Part shown: positions 32,336 to 43,169 of the stretch, one piece after another
Layout: each line of letters begins with the position of its first letter
How positions within the stretch are numbered: the stretch's first letter is position 1
Source: Micropterix aruncella
Lineage: Eukaryota; Arthropoda; Insecta; Lepidoptera; Micropterigidae
Reading direction: 5' to 3'
Length of the DNA stretch: 64,000 nt
Assembly (NCBI GenBank): GCA_944548615.1
Contig: OX155967.1
Coordinates: 23,884,603-23,948,602 of the forward strand
The notes under the pieces: generated by a model
The model's input: the letters and a program-made list of their open reading frames with translations, nothing else
The model's database searches: none
What the model was told of the DNA's origin: nothing
Program-made: the position numbers and the translations under genes

Positions 32336-32925
32336 TCCACTACTGACCGGCCAATCCGAATTAAAAAGTCGTCTGTTCGCCATCAACCAAAACAGACGCG
32401 CGGCCAATTCAACCAAAATCCAACCTGCCGGATCAGTAAGACATTTTCTACCTGCTTCATGTGATTTTTTAAACGTCTGATTTCTGAGATATTCGTATAT
32501 TTAAGTCTTTTCTGGATTTCAGACACATTTCAGACTTTCCTGACACTATTTTTTCGAATACCCTTGAGCGGATCATAACGCTCGTCATGGCATTCTATGG
32601 GCGAGGCCTATGTCCAGCCGTAGACGTCTACCGGACGATGATCATGATGATGAACTACTACTGATGTTTTAACTACTAACCGGCCAATCCGAATTTAAAA
32701 ATCGTCTGTTCGCCATCAACCAAAACAGACGCGCGGCCAGTTCAACCAAAATCCAACCTCCCGGCGGATCAGTAAGAAAGACATTTTCTACCTGCTTCAG
32801 TTGTTTTTTTTGTCGAAAAAACGTCTAATTTCTGAATTACTCGCATATTGGTCTTTTCTGGATTCCAGACACACTTCTTACTTTCCTGACACTCTATTTT
32901 TTGAATACCCTTTGAGCAACGAGTT
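32262..32925 (+). repeat. Tandem duplication of RTE tail plus flank
   Basis: GCATTCTGTGGGCGAGGCC (32255 region) to CCCTTGAGC is repeated from GGCATTCTATGGGCGAGGCC (32589) to CCCTTTGAGC. Shared marks are ACCGGCCAATCCGAATT (32346 and 32679), TCGTCTGTTCGCCATCAACC and CAGACGCGCGGCCA, about 333 bp apart. Confidence 0.7.
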
Positions 32926-33514
32926 CTCTATGCCACTATACAATAAAATCCTCGGCAAAACTGCGACAATAGGTTGTTTCTATTGAGTTATAGTTTCTTT
33001 CATTTTCTATCGAGGTCAACTAAACTTCATAGTTCGGTAAACAGCCGAGGCTAGATATTCATACAATGAAAACGCATTGGCCTTCAACTTCACACGTTGA
33101 TTAATACGTATTATAGCCAAATATATTTGTACGTATTAGATAATCAAGCGCGGGGTCATGGAACTGTTACGCAAATTAGCAAAAAAATCTTGTTTTTGGT
33201 TGACAACGACCTTATGGTGCCGTATCAAGTCAGGAGTGCATACTTTCGCGTATCCGATTTATCTATCCTAAAAAAACGGTTGTGTCACCCCAATACTTTC
33301 CCGGCAAGCAGACCCCCACCCCCACCCCCTCCCGCCCACGCCAACTGAGAGGGGAGTTCTGTGTAGCCTATGTGCGCGAAAGAGATGGTTACATTGTTTA
33401 AAATACGCACGTTGTTATTTAGGTGGCGTCTCATTACATATATGTATACCCACCCATAAGGTAATTTTATAAGCTGTGTCTGCAGCTCCGATCGAATATC
33501 ACGATTATTATATA
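32926..33514. other. Unassigned; F7-like start at 33270
   Basis: AAAAAACGGTTGTGTCACCC with TTTCCCGGCAAGCAGAC (33275-33310) matches 6918-6960. A C-rich run follows in both. Otherwise nothing seen. Confidence 0.35.
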
Positions 33515-33600
33515 CTAGCCGTTGCCCGCGGCTTCGCTTCGCGTAAAGTTTCGAATCGGTTTGGTAATTAAAATAGGGTAGCGTTTATTTTGCCTTTTAG
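33515..33600 (-). mobile_element. Helitron 3' end (second subtype)
   Basis: On the minus strand the sequence ends GCCGCGGGCAACGGCTAG with host T next, the common 3' end of short insect Helitrons. The 5' TC end was not found, so length is unknown. Confidence 0.5.
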
Positions 33601-34065
33601 AAGCTACATTTAGATATACAGTGCAAGATGTCACCCCCCTCCCCTATGATACATTAAACACATTACACTTCTTTTTTGTATAGGCGTGTAAAAATACGAT
33701 GCTCTGAATGAGTGGGTGCTGCCTGTAAGTATAGATTGCCTGTAAAGTATAGATTGCCGTAGTGGTTACTAACGCCCGATAACGGGCATCGAGAGGAACA
33801 GGCACAGTCCTTGTTCAGGATTATTTTTAGATCGGTAGCGGCCTTGGCCATGGCTCGGTTACTAGGTTCCCGCAACGATTGCGCCAGAGTTAAATTCGAT
33901 CTTATCGCAGTCTATACCCGTGACTTCACTCGCGTTACTCTCCACTCCAAAACAGCGCTCCGTGGTATTATTTTTCAAACGAAAAATATGTAATGGGGGT
34001 TCAAAATATGTAGGCGGGTTTTTGACTATTTTGATTATTTAATTTGATTTACTGAACTATCGATT
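33601..34065. other. Unassigned stretch
   Basis: No gene or clear repeat recognised. Confidence 0.25.
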
Positions 34066-34275
34066 CATGAATGCCCTCTGAGATAATATGCTACTCACAA
34101 TCCCTGGTCACAGAAGTGACTTCTTATTCTCTTTCACCATACATGGAGACCGTCTTTGAAATGCTTTGAAAAAAATGTAAGAACCGCGCCTAGCATAACA
34201 TGTTTTAAAAACAGACTCAGAAAACATTTGAAATCGTCCACATAAATTCCTTTCTCGTCCCATTCTCCTCCTTTT

Positions 34276-34875
34276 TACACGACTTCCCAACAACAAAGGA
34301 GTGTAATGTCTTCAGGTTCATCTATGTATGTTTACCGTTTCTTTATTCCACCATAACTTCTGACGCTTGAACCGATTTAGAAGTGTGTTACATTGTTAGA
34401 ATCGTTATGTCATCCCGAGTACCATAGGATACCATAACTCCAAAATCAAGTAAATACATAGTTGTCATGCCCAAATATCAATAAATTAACATAAATATAT
34501 AGAATAGAATACATAACTTAATGAATATTACACTGGTTTTATAAAAAAGACAATTTATGCACAAATGGCGGACTTATCGCTATAGCGATATCTTACAGTT
34601 CTATACTAGCTATATCGCTATAGCGATATATCGTATACTACAGTTCTATACTAACTATATCGCTATAGCGATATCTTACAGTTCTTACTATAGCGATATC
34701 TTACAGATATGAAAGGTCCGATTGAGTACATTCCGGAATAAATACAGGATAAATACATAAACTATAAATATTTCATTAAAAAAAAACCGTAATAAAAATA
34801 ATGTTAAATATAATAGTTCACTTTTTGTAACGGCAGTGGTGTTTTTTATTCTTTCTAATATATTTACTTGTTGAA
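34276..34875 (+). repeat. F8 repeat, with a palindrome cluster inside
   Basis: Matches 37494-37913: ACACGACTTCCCAACAACAA, ATTCCACCATAACTTCT, AACCGATTTAGAAGTGTG, GTCATCCCGAGT, AATTAACATAAATATAT, GATAAATACATAAAC and a TTTTTATTCTTT end. Further copies lie on the minus strand at 47925-48220 and 48625-48885. No frame. Confidence 0.6.
34570..34705. repeat. Tandem palindromes of TATCGCTATAGCGATA
   Basis: The perfect 16-bp palindrome occurs at 34575, 34613 and 34658, with an 11-bp partial at 34688, separated by TCTTACAGTTCTATACTA. It is absent from the sister F8 copy at 37.5 kb, so it arose locally. Confidence 0.8.
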
Positions 34876-35095
34876 CCTTGGTGTCTTTATAGTCTTTAGT
34901 TTTTTTTTGTGTGGCACAGTCTGCGCCCACCAAGAGTTGAATATACTCTGTGTATTTTAAAAAACTCATTATATAGGCTTAGTTAGTAACTATCCGCAAA
35001 AAAATGTTCGCAAATCAGTAGAGGTTAGCTCTAAATTTGCCTGCAGGCAATAAGCATGCGTTTTCTCATGAATAAAGTAATTATTATTAATTTAA

Positions 35096-35715
35096 TTTAT
35101 AAGGTATTGCTTAACTTACCTAGCATAGAACTATTTAGCATAGACCATATTACGGAGTACAGAAGGAGACTTCACTGGCTGACGACCCGAGAAAGGAGAG
35201 ATACGAGAGTTCTAGGTTTGCTCTTCAGAATCCTGAAGGGGGCCGCTCCGAACTATCTTATAAGTAGGTTCAAACCTCTATCTTCTCACGGGCGCCCTCT
35301 GAGATCTGAAGACAACCTACTGCTCTCGATCCCTAGTCCCAGTAGTGATTTCTTCTCGCACTCCTTCTCTGTACGTGGAGCCCGTCTCTGGAATGCTTTA
35401 CTAACGCGTACAAGGATAGCACCTATTTTGTTTTGCTTCAAACGCAGGCTCAAAGAACACTTGAACCCACGCTCATAAACTTTTCCCTAATGCATCCCCT
35501 GCGTCATTATAGGTTTATTGTTTGTTTTTTCTTAAATTTATTGTTCTGTTTTCCTGCTGAATTTAAATGATTAAAATTTAATTTTTTAGTTTATTTTTAC
35601 CGCATAACATGTTATTCACTAGGTTAAGGTTAGCTATAAAATATTGCTTTTAGGCAATAAGCTCGCCTTTTTTGTTAAAGCAAATAAAGCGTTTAATTAT
35701 TATTTTTTTTATTAT
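35096..35715 (+). pseudogene. LINE ORF2 C-terminus (CR1/Jockey-like)
   Basis: The frame to 35478 reads YRRRLHWLTTRERRDTRVLG, LLFRILKGAAPNYLISRF, PLSSHGRPLRSEDNLLLSIP, FSVRGARLWNALL and FKRRLKEHL, the complete C-terminal domain of a LINE ORF2. The 3' UTR runs to about 35715 with an AATAAAG and an ATT-rich end. It begins right behind the tail of the previous LINE. The frame is open here, but the RT domain is missing. Confidence 0.8.
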
Positions 35716-36403
35716 TATTAACCTTTTAACGTTTTCTTATTAGTTATTATTTGACGGCATTGATGATTATTTCGATTAAAAATCATTTTAATTATAATTT
35801 TAGATTATTGTTTTATTTATATATTTTACATATTGATGAATATCATTTGGATTACTTCAATTATTCATCATTTAATTTAAATTTAGGTTTAATGCTTTAT
35901 TTACTTAGCTTAGATAGCGTTTACCCTTTTCCATCTTTAAATACTATAATGATGATGACATTTCTGTACATCGACAAAATAAAGGCGGCCTTAGAACAGG
36001 CCTCGGCCTAGTAAGGATGACCTCTACGCCTTGCCATAAAAGATCGAGTATGCATTTTCTTGTTATTCACAATTGTCATAATCGCGTAACAGCATAAGTA
36101 GTTGGCAAATGCTTTACTGTTGTTATGCACTACTGGTAAATAAATAAACAAATAAAAATATTTAATTGGGTAAAAGTTTTCTATTAAAAATGGACCTGTT
36201 TTTAGGAGAACATTTTTCTCTCCAATTAATCCGGCGAAGGTCAGAAGAAGTAAGTTACATTTATTATGATTATGATGGCTAAAGTCATTTTAATATTTAC
36301 GTGGGTACAAATGATCATAATACGAAAATTTTCAATACCAAAAAAATACACATTGTTTAGTAGTTGAAGGTCTTCAAAATGTGCAAATGAATACCAACAT
36401 TGA
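35716..36403. other. Unassigned AT-rich stretch
   Basis: No gene or repeat copy recognised. Confidence 0.3.
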
Positions 36404-36716
36404 TAGTGACCCCGATTGCGTTTCTTTGTGAACTCAAATAGGAACTTAGTTCAACCAACCGAGACAGAGCAATACGTTAGAACGGAATATGAAATGAACT
36501 ATCGTCGATTTTCCGCAGCAAAACTACCCGTCGAATTTATAGACGCCCGAATAAGTTTGAACATAATTTTCGCGCGGTGTTTAGACTTAGATGATTTATC
36601 TTCGGTGGGTAGTTTTAATGCGGACAGCTCTTATCACATTACGCTCTGACGTACTGCTCTGTCTCGTTCACATGCAATAATTTCCGATTTTAATTCAAGA
36701 GAAATGCAATCGAGCC
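36404..36716. mobile_element. F5 MITE, complete copy 2
   Basis: Left CCCGATTGCGTTTCTTTG, right GAAATGCAATCGAGCCC, with CGAGACAGAGCAATACGTTAG and CTCTGTCTCGTTCACATG inside. Interior marks CGAATTTATAGACGCC and TTTATCTTCGGTGGG are shared with the tandem units at 59.6-62.2 kb. Confidence 0.75.
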
Positions 36717-36750
36717 CAGTGTCCTTATTAATATGGCCACCCACTGTGAT

Positions 36751-37059
36751 GGGATCTCTAGGCGATCAAGCATGCTTTCTCAAGCATCGCCTCGCGGCCT
36801 GGGAGGGGATCGTAAACCGCAGGAAATTGCAAATATATTTTTAATATATTTACCCTAATGTTGTAGTTTTATAGCAGAGAGTTACGCCATTCATCAACCA
36901 ATTAAATCTAATTAACGCGACTCCCTGGTATAAACTACAAAATTAGGCATTTTCGGTAAATATTTAAAAAAAATATTTGCATAATTCCTGCGGTTTACGA
37001 TCCCCTCCCAACCCGCGACGCGATGCTTGACAAGCATGCTTGATCGTCCAGAGAGCCCC
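36751..37059. mobile_element. F2 hairpin MITE, copy 3
   Basis: Same fold as at 17576-17888. The left tip is changed to GGGATCTCTAGG; right tip GAGAGCCCC is followed by TAA. Confidence 0.8.
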
Positions 37060-37113
37060 TAAGAGTATGTGGGCCCACTATAATATGCCCTCCGGACGGT
37101 CAGTGATGGACAC

Positions 37114-37345
37114 GGCCCGGTAGCATAGTGGTTAGATTAGGTCGCCTGATCTTACATTGCAAGATCTCGGATTCGATTCCGGACTGGGTCACCATTTTTC
37201 GTTGTGTTAAAATTAACGGAATCGCATTTTCAATTCTGACGATCGAATGCAATAACAAGACGAGCAAGTTACACACACATACACATAATCGTAGGGTTGG
37301 CTGTAAGACATTGTCTGATAACAAAACCTGCTAATTGTGAAATTT
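37114..37345 (+). mobile_element. tRNA-derived SINE
   Basis: 37114-37194 is a tRNA-like head: acceptor strands GGCCCGG and CTGGGTC pair with two G-T wobbles, box A is TAGCATAGTGG, box B is GGATTCGATTCC with one extra base, and CACCA follows. An anticodon-like stem ATCTT/AAGAT closes a 7-base loop ACATTGC, which lacks U33 and would place ATT at the anticodon. The T stem is mispaired. It is therefore a Pol III-type SINE head and not a working tRNA gene. A non-tRNA body and an AATAAAG end follow. Confidence 0.6.
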
Positions 37346-37493
37346 CATAATAAAGAGTAGAAATAGTAGATGGACTTACAATTACTACAAAGTGCTGAAT
37401 TCCATTTCTGTTCACTATTGGAATTGCCTGAATGCGCCACTATGTAGATTCGAAATCTACAAGTTCAAATCTGCGGGTCTTTAACTCTCTTTA

Positions 37494-37913
37494 CACGACT
37501 GCCCAACAAAAAAGGAGTGTTCAGGGTTCATCTAGGTGTGTTTTCCGTTTCTTTATTCCACCATAACTTCTAAACGGTCGAACCGATTTAGAAGTATGTG
37601 GTATTGTTAAAGCCGTTATGTCATCCCGAGTGTCAACGGGTGCCTTAATTGTCAAAATATTAAGTAAATAGGTTGTCTAAATGTCCAAATCTCCAAATGT
37701 CAATAAATTAACATAAATATATCGTTTTTCTTATCAAATTGAAGTTCTGATTGAGCACATTCCGAAAATATATATGTATCTATATGGATAAATACATAAA
37801 CCACAAATATTACATTAGAAAATCGTAACAAAAAGAATTATAAATCCAATAGTTCAATTTCTGTAATGGCAATCGTGTGTTTTATTCTTTTTAATATATT
37901 TACTTCTTGCTAT
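37494..37913 (+). repeat. F8 repeat, copy 2
   Basis: TACACGACTGCCCAACAAAA, ATTCCACCATAACTTCTAAA, AACCGATTTAGAAGTATG, GTCATCCCGAGTG, then GATAAATACATAAACC and TTTTATTCTTTTTAATAT. Confidence 0.65.
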
Positions 37914-37984
37914 ACATCTCAGTTAGGTACTTCTTCACCCACCACGACGATTTGTACGATTTCTGTTCTATGTACAAACCAAAT

Positions 37985-38840
37985 CAGTACTACAGAATGA
38001 ATTGTTTCGTCTCGAATATTCGCAGAAAGGACATTACGTCGGGGCTGCCGTATATCACGACAATACCGACCACCATATCATGGTCCAGCTGCCAAGCGCA
38101 GCGACAAACTATACAGCGGAGAGCGTGGCAGTTCTAAAGGCTTTGGAGTCAGCCGACTTTAGGGTGATTCTCTGTTGGATCCCGGGACACACAGGTATTA
38201 GGGGAAATGAGAGGGCACACGAGCTGGCGAATGCGGCCCGTACGCTCGGCGCTGCTGGTGGCATTCGCCTACCCCCCTCTGATCTGTTTCCCACCCTTGA
38301 TTCCCAGTTATCCCACAAGTGGACACAAAGGTGGCGTCTGTCATCCAAAATCAAGGCGCAAAGGTACTCCACCTTACAGCCAGGGATCCGACCTAAGCCA
38401 TGGTTCCATCATCAGCCACTTAGCCGCAAGGAAATAGCAGTCATTTGCAGATTGCGTATTGGCCACAGCTGCACTCCCGCTCACCTATATAGGATACACG
38501 TCCTCCCGTCCCCCCAATGCGATTGCGGTCATGCAGTCTGCACTGCTGACCACCTCTTTTTTAACTGTCCATTTAACAACACTATCCTAATTTCGTCTCG
38601 GACCGTATAGCCCTCAAAATTCAGCTCCCACTGTGTGTAGACCATCTCCTCTCCCTTAACTCCCCAAAAGTCCTCAAAATCTTCTGTAAATTTATATCCC
38701 TCAACCACATTTCCCTTTAGTAACAATATTCCATTCCATAATATACTAGTTCCTACTGTTTCCTTTATTGTATGTTTTGTGTCTGCTTGTTTCAGTGCTG
38801 TCCTACTAACAATAAAGATCCCAAATAAAAAAAAAATAAT
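37985..38840 (+). mobile_element. LINE 3' end with RNase H and zinc knuckle
   Basis: Includes the frame 38002-38610 and a 3' UTR ending in AATAAAGATCCCAAATAAAA at 38812-38830. It is 5'-truncated. Confidence 0.75.
38002..38610 (+). pseudogene. LINE RNase H/C-terminal domain, partial
   Basis: 202 codons. GAAVYHDN and YTAESVAVLKALE cover the first RNase H strands and the catalytic Glu. ILCWIPGHTGIRGNERAHEL is the last block, where the usual Asp of NExAD is His here. About 30 residues normally found between ALE and ILCW are missing, so the fold is incomplete. The C-terminal half has IAVICRLRIGHSCTPAHLY and a Cys-Cys-His-Cys knuckle (CDCGH...CTADHLFFNC), as in I/R1/Jockey LINEs with RNase H. Such domains remove template RNA during second-strand synthesis. 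The open frame is long, but the deletion and the His change make it non-functional. Confidence 0.8.
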
Positions 38841-40085
38841 AACCAGCTGGCAGAAATCACCCTTATTGGGTGGATTGCCAAAAAGAAAAAAAGAAGAAGA
38901 AGAGAAGAAGAATATTCCCAGAAACTAGAGATGGCCGAGCAACGCAACGCGTGTCGAAACTGGATGACACAAAAATCTATTTTTATTATCAAGCTGTATG
39001 TCGCGGCGAACGCGTCTGTCTGCTCGTAGAGTGCATTGCTTCTTGTTAAGGCGACGATGTAGGTAAATTTCGAAAATTACATTTTTTGGCAATTTTTGAA
39101 CAGTCATACTGAAATAACTGATGATGTTAGCCAACAAAAAAAAATTATCGTAACTCACAGTACCTTTCTTAAGTAGATAGCTATTTCAGATTTTTTTTTA
39201 AGTATTGGAAAATTGAGGAAAATAATTAAATCTGGGATCTATACAGGAAATTTTCATTTTAGAGCATTTTTTGAAACGTGCCTCACACTAAACTGCACGA
39301 TCAAGAAACTCAAAAAAAATACTACGGCATTTTAACAATAGTTGTAAAGAGGAATGCTTTCGCATAAATTTAAAAAAATAAGTTTTTCTTGTTAAAAAAA
39401 ATTATATAAAAAGTGTAACTTTCATCCATATTCACTGTTAAATATTACTTATTACTGTGTGTTTTTTTCAAGTTTGTTTTTTTTTACATAAACTATGTAC
39501 AATAAACTTGTAGTACTGATGATTATTTTTTTCAAATAAAATATCAGTATATTTTAAAAATAATATTTTGCAGAGCCCGTTTATATTATTTTTGTCATAC
39601 AATGAGATGAGCGCGCTCTTCTCGCGACGACGCGCTGGCATTCAAAATGCCGCAAGCGACATTGGGTCAATATGGTTCTTATGTGGGGATCAATTACTGA
39701 TTCAAATGGCATAACAGCCAACCTTTTATAATGAAATGTTATTGGCTCTTAGAAACGTGGTTCATTTCGGCTGCGAAGGCCGACATATGCGGTTGCGTTC
39801 GCGACGCTCTGTTTCATGACTTATTATTACCAAATTGACATTTCGATGGATCGGAGATGTGAAGTAAAAAAATATCGGTTTTAGATGGCTATTTCACCGT
39901 GTAAATGAAAGAGGTTTAAAAACATGATAAATCATATGTTGAAAAATAGAAACAATAATAAGTAAAATAATATTTAATATTTATTTATTTTTTTTTTAAA
40001 TTTACAATATTACTTTTTTTTAATAAAAAGTGTTCATTTATTTGATAACAATGTTTCTTTATGTATAAAAACAAAAAAAAAATAT
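38841..40085. other. Unassigned stretch
   Basis: AT-rich with a GC-richer patch near 39605-39660. No gene, RNA or repeat copy recognised. Confidence 0.3.
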
Positions 40086-40086
40086 A

Positions 40087-40170
40087 CATATCGGTAGGTT
40101 TTGAACCTACGACCGGTGTGATCTTATGCGAGTTTAAAACAAGTGCGCCACTTCAGCTTGCTTCCCGCGA
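40087..40170 (-). repeat. tRNA-like element (degenerate)
   Basis: Minus strand: AAGCTGAAGTGGCGCAC resembles box A, and GTAGGTTCAAAACCTAC forms a perfect 5-bp T stem with a 7-base loop (box B). The acceptor and anticodon stems do not pair. It is a tRNA-derived SINE head or dead tRNA. Confidence 0.45.
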
Positions 40171-40428
40171 GTCAAAATGTGTCATATATAAGGGGACAGT
40201 AAATAATGCCAATACATTTGCGTTAGAGCCATATGACAGAGCTATACACCATGTATAAATATAATATACTATTAGGCTACGATTCTGACCGTTCTAATAT
40301 AGAAAACCGTCAGATAGGCAGAATTGTAATTTAAAAAACAAAACGTAGGTATCTACTTTTTAAAAGCTTTTATTCAACTTGTAATGTCTGTGAAAAAAAA
40401 AACTAAAAATGCGAAGAAATATTACATC

Positions 40429-41548
40429 AGCAGTAGCTTATAATAAATGTCAAAACTTTTCAATTGATGAGAAAATTGATTGCCTGTATAATGACATTTT
40501 GAACGCCCCGATAGATGCATTTGGAAACCATGATAAATGTAGAAGTTTTTAAAATTGTTTGTCGGAAAATGAAACACTGGATGCAATGAGTTGTTTGATG
40601 GGTGACATTATTTGGGAAAGAATACGTTACATAACTTAAAACGTAGGTAGCAATACATGCAAGAAGCCTAATTCATGATGTAGATAGTAATGTTCTCGAA
40701 AGGTTTAACGGCATCATTGCAAAATTTATTGGTGGTAAGAGGACAAATTACATCCAAAAGCAGTCTTACCAAGCGCGATGTAATGCGGCAGTTATATCAT
40801 TTAATACAAAACAGCCACTCTCAAGATTACATAAAAAATATATAGGCAAAAGTCCCTCTGGCAGGATATCAAAAGTGGAATAAAGAAGACAGAGGCATTT
40901 AAGTAAATCCATTCTTTATAAAAGAAATAAAAGCAGAAAGTTTTTTTGAAAAAAAAAACAATAATTCGCATTATGGAGAACATTGCAACCAACCCGATGT
41001 TCCATCAGAAATATTCGAAAAAAGCAAAGCTCTGTTATTTCAAGAATTGGAAAATAGAAAAATGATCGATTGCGAATTGAAAAACTTACGGTTATTCAAG
41101 GTGAAAGCAGCGAGTGGTTGGAATTACGAAGAAAAATGGTAACTGCGTCTAACTTTGGCAAAATTGTCAATAGTTAACAACACACAAAATGCGCCAATTT
41201 AGTTAAATCCATGACTGAAAATGGGATTTGAGCAACGTAGCATCAATTTGCCATGGAAAAGAAAATGAAACAACTGCACTAGAATGAAAAATATGTCTAG
41301 AAAAAGTGGAAATTCAGCAATGTGGATTATTCATTGACCCTAAATTTCCATTTTTGGGAGCTTCTCCAGATGGAATATCTGATGATTATATTTTTGAAGT
41401 CAAATTTCCCATTACAGCGCATAGAATCTGGTTAACGGAAGCGACAAGAAAAAGAAAAGTGACATTTTGGAAACAGAAAGATGGAAAACTTGAAATCAGC
41501 ATCAAACATCACTGGTACGTTCAAGTTCAAGGACAGGTCCATATATAA
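40429..41548 (+). pseudogene. YqaJ-type exonuclease-domain protein, degenerate
   Basis: Pieces in changing frames keep a consistent order. 40429: MRRNITSAVAYNKCQNFSID, a stop after KCRSF, then ETLDAMSCLMGDIIWERIRY. 40690: VDSNVLERFNGIIAKFIGGK, SYQARCNAAVISFNT, LHKKYIGKSPSGR. 41100: GESSEWLELRRKMVTASNFG, the YqaJ motif that opens this PD-(D/E)XK nuclease fold. 41306: GLFIDPKFPFLGASPDGI and DYIFEVKFP, carrying the catalytic Asp and Glu-x-Lys, then WYVQVQGQVHI, the Gln-rich closing helix. YqaJ-type nucleases digest DNA ends; animal genomes hold many dispersed copies of such proteins, whose role is unclear to me. At least three frame changes and several stops make this a pseudogene. It is cut at 41548 by an F11 tail. 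Confidence 0.8.
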
Positions 41549-41962
41549 TTTCTTTTTATTTTTTTTTTTTATTTTATTTCTGGAAAAATACAGCGCATAC
41601 AATATACATACGTGTGCATAAATGTAGAAAAAAAAGAAAAACATTACGCCTATAATCGTTTATTACATATTTGGATTTCAGCATATTACACTTAAAAATT
41701 AATTATAAAATAAACAAAGTTCATATTAAATATAAAAAATATATAGAAAACCGATGGGAGAGGTAGGGAATTGGAAGTGATTAGGAAGAAGGAGTTAGAC
41801 GATGGTATGTGTATATGTATATAGATATAAATAAAGATATAGATAGGTCGTATAGTGGATATATAAATACAGATATTTATTGATGTTTATAGGTATTTAT
41901 AGATATATAATAAATATTTATAGATATTTATAAATATTTGTGGTAGCTACTGATATGTTGTA
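41549..41962 (-). mobile_element. LINE 3'-tail copy, family F11 (copy 2)
   Basis: Near-identical to 563-1000 and ending at the same point (GCTACTGATATGTTG). Tail toward the left on the plus strand. It ends the YqaJ-type frame. Confidence 0.6.
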
Positions 41963-42256
41963 TATATATCCTTCTAGCCGTGTTCGGCCACAGCGACTGC
42001 ATTGTAGATTCTAGTGACTTCTTTAGTCTTCTCAGAGTCCACTGTTCGGAAGCAGTCAAGTGCGCAGGCTATATTATAGTGCACAGGTGGGCGCGCGACC
42101 ACGGGTGCACTCTGTCTTCCTCCCTCTTCTGAACCCGATGGAACGGAGACCGTTACGACCAGAGAAAAGTTTGGATGCAGATAAAATAAAATAAATCAAT
42201 TAATCGCTAACGCAGCAATGACTGTCATTGTTAAATTTTTACTCAATATTGCAGAG
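41963..42256. other. Unassigned; GC-richer stretch
   Basis: GTGTTCGGCCACAGCG and TATATTATAGTGCACAGGTG look like part of a dispersed repeat, but no other copy is present in the window. ATAAAATAAAATAAA at 42182 may be a retroposon tail. Confidence 0.3.
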
Positions 42257-43015
42257 CTATTTTTTCGGATTTAGTTCGTTTTTCACACTGTCATTTATGA
42301 AATTGGTAGTTATGGCTTGTGGTGATGTTTGAGTTTTTTCTGGAGCTATTGTAGAGATGACCGGTGACTTATTGGTAGTTGTTGTAGTAGGCGGTGATAT
42401 AGAAGATGCATTATTGGATTTATCCTGGTTTTCTGATGATCTCGTGTTGTTGCTCATGGGGCTGTGTTGAATACAGCATACAGTCTCTTGTTCCGACATT
42501 ATACAAAATTGTGATAGTTTCCCTTTTGGCAAATCCCCCTCAGTTTTTGGACAATTTTTCGCCGGTAGACATACTCCTAAAACGCCATTTATTTCACATG
42601 ACTCTTCACGGCAGTGTATATGCCAGGTCCCTTGGCACTTCCGCAAGGGCTCTTTCCAATACTGGTAACGGTGATTATGTTGAAAAGGCATTGGTTGTCA
42701 GCTATCGCCACTTGCAGAGGCCCACCACTATCGCCTCCACAAGAGTCTCGTAATCCTTCTAAGCTGCCAGCGCACAATTGATCGTCCTTATACCTTGCGG
42801 TAACCTCCTTCTGAGAGTCTTTGCATATAGTCTTCAAAAGGTGGCTGGTCAATCAAATCCACCACCACCTTCAGTAAGTCCTCCGATGTATCTTCAGCAA
42901 AGTCGATCTGCCTTCAGCCAGTAACTACAGCTCGCTTGTTTTCGATGGTCGACTTTTCCATAGACACGCTGGTCGAATATTTAAAGTGAACAGCTCAGAC
43001 CGATCAGATCCTTCG
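42257..43015 (-). pseudogene. Clip-domain serine protease fragment, intronless and broken
   Basis: Reading the minus strand: LFTLNIRPACL, then AVVTG-stop-RQIDFAEDTSEDLLKVV, LCAGSLEGLRDSCGGDSGGP with the catalytic Ser, PCGSAKGPGIYTAVKSHV, a frame change near 42597, NGVLGVCLPAKNCPKTEGD, FCIMSEQETVCC (a clip knot with its Cys pattern), and a Thr/Ser-rich linker to 42257. Chymotrypsin-fold proteases with clip domains act in insect immune and clotting cascades. Here the His/Asp half of the protease is missing, the Trp of TGWG is a stop, and a frame shift lies at the protease-clip junction. The clip lies after the protease domain, which suggests a multi-domain parent. No introns interrupt the join, so a retrocopy is possible. 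Confidence 0.8.
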
Positions 43016-43169
43016 GGACGCGTCCCGTGTTAACCGCGAGTTAATCCAGACTATAGAATTGCACTATAATCACTAAAATTTATTATTTAATTATTATTTA
43101 GAGGGGAGAAAATTTTAAAATATGTTGACACTTAGAATTTAAATTTCGAATTTTATTTTGTTGTATAGA
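43016..43169. other. Spacer between protease fragment and LINE
   Basis: Nothing recognised. Confidence 0.3.

Larger units (their letters stand above)
34068..35095 (+). mobile_element. LINE 3' end split by an F8 insertion
   Basis: 34068-34260 translates to LRDNMLLTIPGHRSDFLF-like residues and GDRLWNAL, matching the LINE at 35300-35400. Its 3' UTR end (GGTTAGCTCTAAATTTGCC, AGGCAATAAGC, AATAAAG) is at 35025-35090 and matches 35625-35690. Between them lies an F8 copy. Confidence 0.6.

Noticed and set aside
34570..34705. CRISPR-like array
   Set aside because: Repeats are 16-bp palindromes with near-identical spacers, no cas genes, and the DNA is animal.
40087..40170. tRNA gene on the minus strand
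   Set aside because: Only the T arm pairs; acceptor and anticodon stems fail.
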